A DNA stretch of 64,000 nt from Pezizomycotina sp. ARF18 (Eukaryota; Ascomycota). Below the pieces are notes generated by a model. The model made no database searches. It was not told where the DNA came from and saw only the letters and a list, made by a program, of their open reading frames with translations. The DNA is taken from the NCBI GenBank assembly GCA_002224055.1, contig AZLU01000080.1:103548-167547 (forward strand), in the 5' to 3' direction. Of this stretch, positions 36,290-47,900 are shown piece by piece. Within the stretch, counting starts at the first letter, position 1. Every line of letters starts with the position of its first letter. The position numbers were made by a program, and so were the translations under genes.

Positions 36290-36960
36290 AGTGAGCGAGG
36301 TAGTGATGCAGGCCTGACACCGCCGTTATCATCCGTTTGATTTTGCTTTGGCTTAATGACGGGGTGGATGGTGAATTACTTGACGGAACTGAGGGTGATG
36401 TTCGCTTTGGTGGGAGGGACGAGTAAAAAGGTGACTGGCCGCCGGGCATGGGAATAAGTGCGGGAGATCGGTTCCACGCGGATGGTGTCCAAGCGAACCC
36501 TTCGTCGTCAATCATTATTATTGCTCTGTCTTGCTGCTGATACTGCTGTTACTGTTACTGCTGTTGCTGCTGCTGCCGCCGCCGTGATGGTAACTACTGC
36601 TAATTCGCCCGATCTTTCTGGAAGGCGTCACTTTGGCGCTGTCGGAGTAACGAGAGAATAGGGGAGATGGATTCGATGGAGTGCCCTGTTGATAGTGGCG
36701 GCGGCATCGTAGACTAAAAAATAAAATAAAAATAAAAATAAAACAATCTCTTTCAAACTCTGCTGCTGTTGTGGACGATACGGTGTTTCTCTTTCACGGA
36801 TGGGTAATTGTTGTGTATTATATTCTTCCAACACCGCCGCGCGACGAAATTCGAAACCAATTGCAGCGAGAAAAGGAGGCGAAGAATCGGTCCAACTTTC
36901 TGCGTTATCTGGCGGAGGATGTTGAATGATACGAGAGCGATTCTTTGTCGGTAAGTAGCG
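36290..36960 (-). CDS. Possible low-complexity protein (Gln/Ser/Pro-rich), exon fragments
   Basis: Minus-strand frames give, in order: PPPDNAESWTDSSPPFLAAI and LEEYNTQQLPIREREPY-like sequence ending RPQQQQSLKE (36920-36750); HSIESISPILSLLRQRQSD (36690-36640); a CAG-type run read as Gln or Ser (36590-36540); then MIDDEGFAWTPSAWNRSP and QSKIKRMITAVSGLHHYLAH, ending at a GTAAGT donor near 36290. Frame changes are required, and no domain is recognised. The Gln- and Ser-rich composition would suit a transcriptional regulator, but this is speculation. Confidence 0.33.
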
Positions 36961-37142
36961 TGAGAAGAACTTGCCCTGATGGAATATTTTCTTGAATTTC
37001 GCGATTGATTTGTAGGAGTGTTTGTTATAGAATGGTAGGTGGAAATGTGCGTAAATGCGCTTGGTTGTTTTTGTAAAAACTGCCTCTTCGGAAATCGGGG
37101 TTTTCCATGCATCTGTTTTGGTGTGTGGCCCCTTTAAAAAAA

Positions 37143-37167
37143 ATATATATATATATATATATATATA
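37143..37167. repeat. (TA)n microsatellite
   Basis: About 12 TA units following a short A-run. Confidence 0.93.
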
Positions 37168-37625
37168 CGAGGGTAGAGTAAATAATAGCCCGGTTCGTCC
37201 GTCACAAGGTCGGAATTCGTCAAGTATTAGGAATGTTTCGGCTTCTAATAATGTTGATATAAAAGAACCTCCAGAATCACCACGTACAACATACTCAGTA
37301 AATCATATATGTAACTCGATCCAGCTCGATCGATGAGATATACTGCGATGTTTTTTTTTCCCCACCTGTTGAAGAATGTTAGTTTCAATTAGCAGAATTT
37401 GACAAATAAACTTCAGGGATCCGTCATGCTGCCCGGCCATCGCATCTGTCACAGCCAGTTCAGATCGTAATCAGGACTGCCGCTTTCGGTCAGAAACTCA
37501 GATAACGTCGAAAGAACAGATGCAACTACACGTCCCCTCAGCCACCGAGCTGTTGGTACTTGAGCGTGAGGGTAGTGTATATTCAAATAAAAATCAACTC
37601 TCAGTTAAGGCGTTAGTATTGAGTG

Positions 37626-37665
37626 TTTTTTTTTTTTTTTTTTAGAAAAAAAAAAAAAAAAAAAA
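37626..37665. repeat. Poly(T)-AG-poly(A) inverted repeat
   Basis: About 18 T followed by AG and about 20 A: a near-perfect inverted repeat with no real loop. It could form a cruciform or reflect a read fold-back artefact. Confidence 0.85.
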
Positions 37666-37817
37666 CGTCGAGAATCCTTCCATGGAACCGGCTATGGACA
37701 TAGGTATCCTGGAATACAATGAATCGAGGGTCACAATAACATATCCACTCAAAAACTAAACACAATTAAATTAATTAATTGCCAGTACGTGCAACTGTTT
37801 CCACCCGCGAGAGTTCT

Positions 37818-38157
37818 AACAAGGCTGTCAGCTAACTTGAAGAGTAAATTATAAGGAGATATCCAGGTTGCCTCAGAAGGAAATAAGGGAAGAGTTCAAG
37901 TGTATTTTGATCGCAACAGCAATGTGCAATACGAGGGATGAGTTTTTTGCGAGGAAGTACGAAGCAGGGTTTTCAAAAGCACCATATCGTTTTCAATACT
38001 CACCGTGGCGTTTCGCGAAAGTAAACGTGCCTTCCCGCTCCTGTGACCTGCTCCAGGCCAGCCTAACCGGCGGCCTATCCTGGTGTATATCCAGTGTTGT
38101 TGCTTCGCCTTGCATCTGAAATACGCACTCAGTTTCTAGTCTGTGATACTACTATAT
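37818..38157. repeat. Tandem duplication, copy A (340 bp)
   Basis: Begins AACAAGGCTGTCAGCTAACT and ends CTGTGATACTACTATAT, abutting copy B. Aligned to copy B it differs mostly by single inserted or missing bases, for example AGTAAATTA versus AGTAATTA and CCAGGTTGCC versus CCAGTTGCC. It also lacks about 18 bases (GTTGACAAGAAGAGTCAG region) present in B. A GTGAGT-like donor on the minus strand is preserved in both copies, so an exon-intron boundary may have been duplicated. Confidence 0.9.
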
Positions 38158-38503
38158 AACAAGGCTGTCAGCTAACTTGAAGAGTAATTATAAGGAATAT
38201 CCAGTTGCCTCAGAAAGGAAATAAGGAAGAGTTCAAGTGTACTTTTGATCGCAACAGCATGTGCAATACGAGGGATGAGTTTTTTTGCGAGAAGTACGAA
38301 GCAGGTTTTCCTAAAGCACCATACGTTTTCAATACTCACGTGGGCGTTTTCGCGAAATAAACGTGTTGACAAGAAGAGTCAGCCTTCCCGCTCCTGTGAC
38401 CTGCTCCAGGCAGCCTACCGGCGGCTATCCTGGTGTATATCCAGTGTTGTTGCTGCCTTGCATGAATACAACGCCACTCAGTTTCTAGCTGTGATACTAC
38501 TAT
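38158..38503. repeat. Tandem duplication, copy B (346 bp)
   Basis: Second copy of the unit starting AACAAGGCTGTCAGC, directly adjacent to copy A and in the same orientation. Minus-strand frames over it (for example ARQQQHWIYTR) shift relative to copy A because of the indels, so neither copy gives a trustworthy protein. Confidence 0.9.
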
Positions 38504-38702
38504 TACTTCCTTCCATTCGCTTCTAATAATCCCCAGATGGTTTTTCTCGGGATCTCTTTTTCCTCTGTGCTGTCGTCCCCTCATCCCGCTGTCTGGGAGG
38601 TATTAGTTGGCTTTTTGCTCGCATGCATCTTGATGTCTGGACAGCCTTGTTGTCTTTGACTAACTTACCAGAGATAGACCCGAGCGTTCTTAGTCGTCAC
38701 TT

Positions 38703-38855
38703 CTATTGTATCGCTTCAGCAAGCTTGGCCTTAACCTCTGCAGCGGTGCTGAATCCCTGAATATTTTGAAAGACAAGACTCGATGAGCAAGCAATGTGCT
38801 CCAAGTAATCATCCAAGAGTGTTACAAATACCTGATAGCTAACTGTCGTGGGCAT
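38703..38855 (-). CDS. Possible 50-residue small protein or last exon
   Basis: An uninterrupted minus-strand frame starts at ATG 38855 (MPTTVSYQVFVTLLDDYLEH) and ends GFSTAAEVKAKLAEAIQ with TAG at 38705-38703. The end reads like a natural amphipathic C-terminal helix, and an in-frame stop (TAA) lies shortly upstream of the ATG. It could instead be the last exon of a longer gene: CAG just before GGATTC at about 38755 could be an acceptor. Family unknown. Confidence 0.3.
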   Translation of the reverse strand: MPTTVSYQVFVTLLDDYLEHIACSSSLVFQNIQGFSTAAEVKAKLAEAIQ

Positions 38856-39112
38856 GACGGGGAGTTATCTGTGACTACTAACGCTGATGCATTTTACAGT
38901 TCCTCACCCCCTTGTATCCATCGATTATCCGTCAAGAGCCTGAGGTATCGCTAAAGTGCGCTCGCTCGATAAAAGTTATTTGTGCGGCCATTCGGAGCCG
39001 CGGGCGTTTGGTGCGTCAAAATACCCATTTTATGATATCCTATGACGGGCATCTGCCGCTGAAATCGCACTTTAACACGTAGTACGTACCCACTCTTTCA
39101 GTATTCACGAAT

Positions 39113-39385
39113 TTAATTTACACTCATGAGCTCAATTACACCCGCCTTTAAAAGAACGTTATTCTTCTTAAAGGCATTCGCGTCACCATCTCTCCTTTCA
39201 TCTAGCTCTACTTCTATCTGAATGTCCTCCAAATGATTGTTCTTGAGACTCAGTGCCTAAATAAGGGAATTCGCGACCTACCTCCGCCGGCTTCGAGCTC
39301 TTTACCGCATCTGATCCAACTCGGATCATTATAGTCTAGGCATTGAGGACACTGGAACTCTCCTATTCCTCCTTTGGGATCTCAT
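39113..39385 (-). CDS. Small zinc-ribbon-like protein, two exons
   Basis: On the minus strand ATG 39385 opens MRSQRRN. After one frame change the exon reads EFQCPQCLDYNDPSWIRCGK followed by ELEAGG up to a GTAGGT donor (about 39288). A CTAG acceptor near 39202 joins in frame to DERRDGDANAFKKNNVLLKA and GVIELMSVN, with TAA at 39115-39113. CxxC, a tryptophan and a third cysteine give three of four ligands of a zinc ribbon or RanBP2-type finger; the fourth (expected CG or CK after RCGK) is not seen and may be lost to an indel. The preserved frame over the intron is the main support. No named family. Confidence 0.4.
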
Positions 39386-42300
39386 TTTTCACAAAGACAA
39401 AAAACAGTTTCCAGTTCGAGAAGGAAATAATCAGCTATATGTTAGATTAGAAAAGTCCAAGTGGGCGAGCAGGGTCCAACTTTCGAGTTTCGGATTAGAA
39501 TTAATGAAAGCTTTTTCTCTTCAAGTCTTCAGCCTTCACCAATTGCTCTACTATTGTCAAGTAGCAGCAGTGCGATAACCGGTATAACTGCATGCAGTCG
39601 CAATTCAAACAGATGTTTGATCTCTCCTCTTCTTTGCTTTTCCTCCAGGATTGCACGAGAATGCCTTTAATTCTGCACTAAACAATGACTATCTAGGATG
39701 TACCTAGGTATTTTCAGAGGCTTCTCATTTCTCTATTTATTGCCTACTATCAAGTCTCGTCAAGTCGTCGTTTTGTCGTCTGGTGAATTTATACTGGAGG
39801 TCGTGGCAACTCATGTGGCCAACCCTCCGGGAAATTGTTCCCATCTATTTCTTTTTCGATCCATATTTCAGAACACTTCGACTACTTACGCAGTTCTATC
39901 ACCAAGTCCTCACTTTACAAGCAGTAGCACTTTCCTTCGATCTATCGCATTTTTTAAAATTAACAAAGGGGCTTTGGCTTTTGCGATTGCTATCACTCTA
40001 CATTCAATTCGCGAAGAAAGAAAGAAAAAGATGTGCGTGCCAAGATCGAAGCTCAAGTGCAGATTGCTAAAAGACAGGAAAGACCTCGCTTCGACATCCC
40101 GAGAAACGCGTTCTGCAAGCAGGAAAAGTAATTTTCGAGCGATACGGCTTGCGCTATTAAAATTTGCCCTTTGCCTCCGATGGGTAGCCGCAAGAAACAA
40201 TGTAGCGAGGCCTTTCATGCTTTTCCTTTTCATGAGGAGCCTCCGATACGTTTTAATTTCGTTTGCTAGCATCTGGTAAGATCTCTTACCTTCTGGAATC
40301 ACACAGTATCAATCTTTTGTGACGGTTTCGCAATTGGCCGGATGGCGACATATTGCCTACAGAGCTACGCCATTTCGATGTCATCCCAGTTCGATCATTT
40401 GGGTCACGGTAGCTTTCCATATCACCAAGAGCTTTAAGTTCCCCCCCCCCAAAAAAAAAAAAAAAAAACGTTGAGCAATGTCTGAACAGGGCAATTGATT
40501 CGAGAGCTCTCTCCTCAGTTCCTGATCATCCAATTTTTTTAATTGTGCACGATATGGTGCATAGTCTCTCAAGGGGTCCCCAGCCTCAACATTCAGAAAG
40601 GAAAGAAGGAAAAAGCAGGACCTGTTACGGTGCCTTTCGCGTATTCTGGTTTCGTCTGGCAGGACTCCATGGAGAGACTCTCTGAAAATAAAATAAAAAA
40701 GAGGACTTGACAACTATCCATTGGCTATTTGAGCTAAAAATTTTACTTTCTCCACCGATTTTGCTCAATTTGCGCATGTGCGCTACGTGCATCGTCGAGC
40801 ACCCTAATTTGTTCGTTAACACCGATACAGAAGAATAACACGATGGCTAAGGGAAGTTGATGTATTTTAACTCCTCTCCCCTGCTTGCTCTCATTTTCCT
40901 TTAATAAAAGTGTGGGAGAAAGGAAAAAAAGAAAAACGAAATCCATAGGAGAGATCTCCTGTTTCCATTCCAGCAACGGATTTTTTCTATCTCGAGAAAT
41001 TCTCTTTTTTAAACCATTTAAGCATCATTCTCTTCCTTTATGGCTCGTCAAGTATATCAGATTATGCTCTTCGTTCCAGATGATATATTGGAATTTACTT
41101 TGGAGAGTTTGGGATCGAAGAAATCCTTTCAAACCCCCCTTTTTCTTTCTTTATTTCTTTTCCTTCCTTCCCCTTAACTTACTACCTACTTATCGAACCC
41201 CATGCACAACACCCACACTATATTGCAATTGAGCAGCTGGTAAAGATCGAACATCATTCCCAGAGGCTAACGGAGGATGATGCACACAGCTACTACAGCG
41301 GAACTCTTCTCAATCATTATTTTTTCTTCCTCTTTAAAACCCCGAGTAGCTAAAAGCCCATTTCCCTGCTGGCGTCATAAACTTACTTATTCGATGCCGG
41401 CATTTCTTAGACACTGCTGTCTCGGTGAACTTTTCGAACCACACCACGATGAAATAATTTATATTCGGTAGACAAAACGAACGACGAACCAAAAAGAAGA
41501 AATAAAACAGGAAAAGATGGATTGTCATGTATAGGTAATGTATTATACGGTAGGTAAATAAAAAGCGTATACTAATCTTATTCTTATCATTATTAACCAA
41601 TATGTTTCTCTCCATGTCGATAAACTTCATGTCACCGTGGGTATAGTGAGGCACCGCCAGACCAAAAAAAAAAGGAAAAAGAAATTATACTGGATTAAAA
41701 AAGAGCTGAGAGCAAAGGAGAAAAACGTGACAAGGCACAGGAGAACTAAAGAACAAACCCCCGTAAAATGGAAAGGAAGAAGAGAAGCGTGTCTTATATA
41801 GCTGCTTTTTTTTTAATCAAATAGTTTTTTTTTTCTTGGTGCCTTTCTCCGCATCCAAAGTCCATCTAATTTGCCTGGTAAAATAAATAATAAAATATTA
41901 ATATTCTTTTTTTTTTTTTTTTTTAATATACCCTTCGAAACTGTTGGGTGTGTGCGTTGTTGTGTTGGTTCTTATTAATCTTTCTTCTTCTCATCTTTTT
42001 TCGCTTTCACTTCTTCTTTCTTTTCTTCTCTTCCACATCATCATCATCGTTATTACGTTTCTCTTTTCATCTGTTTCATCTTAATCATCTATTTTTCTTG
42101 ATATATCCATGGAAAGAACGTTCATAATGCAAATCCTATAGCAAGAAATAATATCTAAATATTTACCATCTCTCTCGTTTTGCTTGAAACATCCAGTTTT
42201 CTTTGGAGGCCGGCTGCTTCTTCCAGAGAAACTCTCACAAAACCTAGTAGGGAAAAAAAAGCCTCTGCAGACCTCCCTTTTAACGCCAATGAAAAGGACT

Positions 42301-42831
42301 ATTCAGGACGGCCTCAGAAATAAAAAAGAAACATCAAGAGCAAAGAAGGCGATATCATCATTTTGATCTCCATCGTCATCGGATTTGTCTGGTATTATTC
42401 ATTTGTCAAAGTTTGGCCAGCTTTTCGTTCGGAGCACTTCTCTAGGAACTTAAAGCAACCTTTTCCTCCTGTTTGTTTCCCTCTTTTCTACGTGAATGCC
42501 GTTCCCTACACAATCTGTTTGTTTGAGGAAGAATAGATTATTTGTTATTATTATTGCCAAACAAATAACATTACGCTATCAAAACCCAGCTTTTATATGT
42601 ATTCCATCCATAGTACACAAACACAAGCTAACTTTTAACCTTATAGCTGGAGGTTCAAAGAATAAAACAAAAACAGAGACACCGAAAGCCTACGCACTTT
42701 TACCCATTTCATATCGTTTCATCAGTTACCATCCTTTCGAGAGAAAAAAAAACCATCAGCCTTCTACCGTTTTTCCATCCAAATAAAAACCTAACAGTGT
42801 AGAACTCCTCGTGTGGAACTATCTCGACATC
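39386..42831. other. Long stretch without a convincing gene
   Basis: A plus-strand fragment at about 40010-40130 (KDVRAKIEAQVQIAKRQERP then RFDIPRNAFCKQ) has coding-like composition but cannot be extended. A C10-A18 homopolymer junction lies at 40441-40468 and a T-run at 41907-41925. 41940-42110 is pyrimidine-rich and, with 42400-42830, is the likely upstream region of the gene at 42832. Nothing else recognised. Confidence 0.45.
40441..40468. repeat. C10-A18 homopolymer junction
   Basis: Ten C followed directly by 18 A. Confidence 0.92.
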
Positions 42832-44860
42832 ATGCCTACTCACAAAGGAGTCACCATCACGGTGCACACTCGAACGGCCCTCTCCCAGAGTACAAATCCC
42901 ATAACCCGCCGAACGGTCACCACCGCCTACATCGCCGTCCTTCTTTGGATGAACGAATCCGCCCCCGAAGTGCCCCCTCCACCGATCCCGAAGAATACTT
43001 TCCCTCCCTCAGCACCCCCGAACTCGTTTGCCATCTCATCTCGATTGCCGGACTACAAGCTCTCACAGTAACCCCCAGGAGCATTTGGCTGCGTACCTTC
43101 TTGGACGGTAAAGAGGAAGAAGCCGCGCGATGCTCACCCGCAGGAGAGACACCTGGATTAGTAGTCGTTGGTGTGCTATGGAGACGGCAGCATCGGTGAG
43201 AAAGCGTTTATGTGGAGAAGTAGGACTTGAGACTTTCTCGGTGACTTGCCTTATCTCAGGAAGAAACCAAAGCCGCCGCAGCTCGAGCTAGGTCCGAAGC
43301 AGCAGCTGCGGCGAAAACGGCTAACGGCGGCGAATCTCCGCGATCCTCCGGTTCTAAGAGAAAGGTCGCCTCAGACGCCGCAACGATCCCGCTCCAAAGT
43401 CCCCATACTCTTCGTCTAATCTTCCCAGAACGGGTCCACGCCGGGTTCCGATGAAGAAGAGTGAGATGCGCGACACCCCGCCGAGATCGCCTTCCGCCAT
43501 CCGATAACGACGATGAAGAGAAGCCGGGCCGCCAGCTCAGATCAAGAAGACCGTGGCAGATTAAGCTTAAATGTACAGGGTCCTTGCGGATGGAGCACCC
43601 AAGTATGGGTTTTTGAACCCAAGAAAGATGAGGAAGAAGACATGGTTGGCGAGACGTTATCGCGGAGCCAGGATCTGTCGCGAAGGCGGACGTCTCACAC
43701 ACACAGGTAAGCACATGTCATTTTTTTATTTTTAGTATATACGCTGTCCTCTCGTCCACACATTGAGCTGTTTGAAGCTCGTAATCTTGTGTATAGTCAG
43801 CATGGGGCTAATTCAGCTATCTTAACAGGTCGCACCAGCCTAAAAAGTCGACAAGACCTCATCTGGTCTCAGACGTCACCTGTCTCGATCCACTTGCCAG
43901 CCCGTGGCCACTTTATTATCTTCTACCGAGGCGAACGTAAGTTTGCGTTTCGCTAATTTACTGATGCCATTATATTATTTTCCAAGCTAATCTATGACAT
44001 CTTTTGTGCTACTTAGCCAACTGCGTAAAATGGGAGTCATTACGACTCCCGGCTTCTCTCTCACCAAATCTCGGCCCTTCGAGTCCTATATCTCCTGTTT
44101 CCGGAAGTCGTAAACGCATTCGCTTGGACTCGATGAAGTCTTTAAAAACCTTAAGCCCTTACCACCACCGGTTCTCAGAGCGGCTTTGTCGGGTTTGGAC
44201 CTAGCGAGACCAACGGCAAATCGAAAAAGAGCAAGAAGAAGGCTAAGAACTTCGACAGCGACAACGAGGACAAGGATTCCGTTAATGGCGATTCTATTAA
44301 GAGTAAACCATTGACCGAAAGAGCACCGGAGGTGACCTCACGGAGAAGAGAAAAGAGTTGAAGAAGGCATTAGAAAGATGAAGGTTAGTTGGAACTAAGA
44401 AAGTTATATTTTATTGTTAATTTTTATCGTTCGCCGTGGAGATGGTTCTCACATTTTGGAAACAGCTTAAAAGGACCAGGCATCAACGCCTCTCCCAACA
44501 CCGAGAAGGACCAACTCACAACCAGATCCCGACGATGCATCTTCGTGGAATGGAATCAGAAATATAACACCCCACCTGCGCAAGCGCTAAGAATGGTGTC
44601 GACGCAAGCTATCTCCACCGACGTACTAAGAGTGCAGCCGGTCTTTTGCAGCAATTGGTCAACGAAGGATCATTACCGACCCGGCTTCCACTGCTAGTCC
44701 AGCAAGCGAATTAAGCGTCGAGAGAGCGGAATTGCTGCTACTCAAGAAGGAGAATTCCTGTAGATTGGAGCAATATTTCCACGTGACGGAATTGTCCACT
44801 TTCGATTTATTGCACAGGCGCCTTTACGACTTCCGCAATTCCTTCTCATTAAATATATGA
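42832..44860 (+). CDS. Uncharacterised charged, multi-exon protein, frameshifted
   Basis: ATG at 42832 gives MPTHKGVTITVHTRTALSQ. After an early indel the frame reads RRPSLDERIRPRSAPSTDPE and EYFPSLSTPELVCHLISIAG. Further segments, in shifted frames, are AAAARARSEAAAAAKTANGG (43275-43330), EKPGRQLRSRRPWQIKLKC (43520-43575), LRKMGVITTPGFSLTKSRPF (44020-44080), GKSKKSKKKAKNFDSDNEDK (44215-44275) and ELSVERAELLLLKKENSCRL (44710-44770), ending SFSLNI with TGA at 44858-44860. Likely introns begin at about 43709 (GTAAGC), 43938 (GTAAGT) and 44382. The basic/acidic alternation suggests a nuclear protein. I do not recognise the family, and exon joins are approximate. Confidence 0.5.
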
Positions 44861-44914
44861 TCTACACGACGAACACGAAGGTTATGATGCATACGAAGGA
44901 TTCGCATTAAAATC

Positions 44915-44951
<37 letters not shown>

Positions 44952-47900
44952 GCTTTTTTTTTTACCAAAAAATTCAAACATCTTTTTCAACTTCCCCACT
45001 CGCCTTTTTCTTTTCTATTGTTAATACTATCATCTCTATCCCAAACTTGCAAGAGAGCAGCTGCACATCTGTTACACATCCCCACACAAGTTGCCGTCAG
45101 CTGAGATGAAAAACGCCCACATAGATATCTCTTAACCCGTTGTTTTACGCTTTAAGTTACAAGTTTGTATTACGATTGATGTTATATTCATTACGTTTTA
45201 CCTTTCTTTCTTCCCTTTTGTTTCTATACTCATTGTCATTGATATGTTCGCCGCTTTTTTCGGATGACAATAGCATTGGGGCAAGAGAGAACGCACCATA
45301 CCTTTCAGGTCACTGCTGGCGTCTTATCTTGAGGATCCCTTTTCAAATGCATTGACCGGAGAACAGACGGCGGACACCAACTATCACGGTTGGCCTTTTC
45401 TCTTTTCTACTTTTTCTTTCATACTGTTTTAGGTGAAATGAGTATATTAATACTACAGTGGCTTTACCTCCAGCGCTTTCTATATTATCACTATTTTCCC
45501 TTAACGTACCTTACTGTTATTGTCTAATATTATTTAAGTATCGGGTTTTATATGGAGGCGACTTTTTTTTGACCATCAATTCTTTGTAAATGAAACTAAA
45601 ACCGCAGGCCGTACCGTACCGCAGACTCGATTTTTGTTTCAATATTTTTCCTTGGAGCGAGCAACAGGCGACTACTGGGAACTGTAAATTTTTCTTTTTT
45701 GTCTCGTGCGTACTAAAGATTTGGGTGGCAAAAAAAACACTTTTTTTGTTCTTGTTTTTGGTATTTTTATGCACTACTTGACTACCTACCATGTTCTTAT
45801 ATTTCACTTCTTTTGATCATGCTTGCCATTGGGACGTTTACTGCAAGAACCCCCCGTTTCCTGCCCAGTAAAGCGATTTGGAGCCGATAGTCCCCATCGT
45901 GGCCCATGATTACTTCATTTTCCTGGATATAAGGCGCCAGTGCCACATACTTCTCAAGTACATAAAAAACAAAACACTACTAAATACTTCTTCGATGTCT
46001 CGTACATATGTGTATATTCATTCTTCGCTTTCAAAATATGTTCTATACTGCTTAAGCTATAGATCAGAAAACGTGTACATAGCCCCCGTTACTCGATAAT
46101 CTTTCGTGAGGACAACTACCCGGAAACTTTCCAGGTCCTTCGACAGATAACTATACCGATGCAATATATAATCTCGTGGGTCTAGTTGTTTTATGATCCC
46201 GGCAATCAAACAGATTAAAAGTTCTTTAGTATACACTTTTGCAGATAATAATTATACTGGCTATCGTGCATAGATGTAATTTCAATGACGAATCACTGTT
46301 TTCTTTCCGCATGAGAATTTTTAAACATTTCATGACCAACCCTCTATAAGCTTTACTACTCTAGCTAATCTTATTGCTCTAGCAGGTCTTACTAATGAGC
46401 CTCCTTATATATCTTCAGTTCCAACCAGAGTACCTGTATATATCAGCAAGCGTAAGTGACATTCGTTCACACGCGTAGTGCTAGCATGTACATAACTGCG
46501 AACTGACCTCTATATTAAACGATATCCTCTTACTAATATCATAGACCGCGTGCGTCAACTATTATATCGTTATGAACAGCTTTTGGTCGATCAAAATTGC
46601 TTATAACTTCCCGAAGGAGATTCTGCTTCAGCTTGTTTTAGCAACCAATAATAATTGTCAGGAAGGAGTAGTTATCAAGCTCATTGGGAAACTTCTCGTA
46701 AATTAATAACATAGATATTGAAAAAAACGGCAGCTAAGGTTGGCGACCGGTTAATGACCGGTACTTTAATATTAATAGAAACATTTAAAGAAAGCGTAGG
46801 CGTGGACTTTTTAGCAAGTAGCTTAGGTCTTGCTCGTGCATGGCTATCAGATTGAATTAAGCATTAACCTATTTTTATATTACATAGAATGTTCGCTAAA
46901 CTGCCAATGGTGAGTTGTATTTGAGCATCTTGATTTTTCTGGCTAGACGCGGTGCTAGCTTCCAGAGCGTTGCAATATATATATTTACTACTATACTACT
47001 ATATCTGTAAGCTAAAAAATATACCAAGGCAAGCCATGCTTAGGCGGCGTTTGTTGGCATGATCAAGTATGATATCAGGCAGTATCATCAACTAGAATCG
47101 GAAGCGCCGTGGGACTCAATATGTTGTTTTATTCGACTGACTAGCGGATATAATACATGTACACACTAACGTAACGAATGTAGTACTTTTTCCTGGAAAC
47201 TAACGCCAAAGATGATAGATGGGAAGCTCTAGTACTAGATTTGAGCGCCTATGCTTTTAAACGCCAACTCCCTTTCTTTCGAACCAAGCTAACAAATAGC
47301 GAGTTGGGAAACCAGCGCGCTAATAACAATAAGAACAATCAATGTATTCGAATCTTTGGTTACATCCTACAGCGTCTATCGAATTAGCACGACGCCTCTT
47401 CCATATATTCTTAAGGGAGGATCATGAGCCTAGGATGAGCTAAACAAATCAGGCTGCAAAGTTCTTTGCCGCCATGCTTGAAAAAACAACAAACGAAGCA
47501 ACTTACAAACCACAGCGCTCCAGAGATATCTGATTACACTTGGCAAAGAATCTTGTCATGGGACTACAGAATAGAACGATAGAGGCACCTGATATATATG
47601 ATTTTTCCACACTTATCGGTTTCTGTAAGCCAACATAATTATTTCTGAGTAGGCTGATTCGGAGCTGAATTCTAGATCCCAGCTTCAATCGGAGCACAGT
47701 ATGCTTACGTTTGAGCTCCGGGTAAGGGTCGGCCGATGAAGCGCAGCCTACCGGGGGGATCGTCGACGAGTCCAAGTCAAGCTTTACCTTTATTATAATC
47801 TCTAACACTAGGATCTGGATGCTGCTAAGAGATCTCGTGCCGAGCGGATAAGAACGGGCAAGGGAGAAAGGAAAACACGGAGAGCTTCAGGTTACAGAGA

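Noticed and set aside
40007-40290. Lys/Glu-rich plus-strand fragment KDVRAKIEAQVQIAKRQERP
   Set aside because: Composition is coding-like, but it cannot be extended to a start, stop or splice partner. Left as part of the gene-poor stretch.
43256-43714. Minus-strand 152-codon frame
   Set aside because: Opposite Ala/Arg-rich coding segments of the plus-strand gene; no start context or domain.
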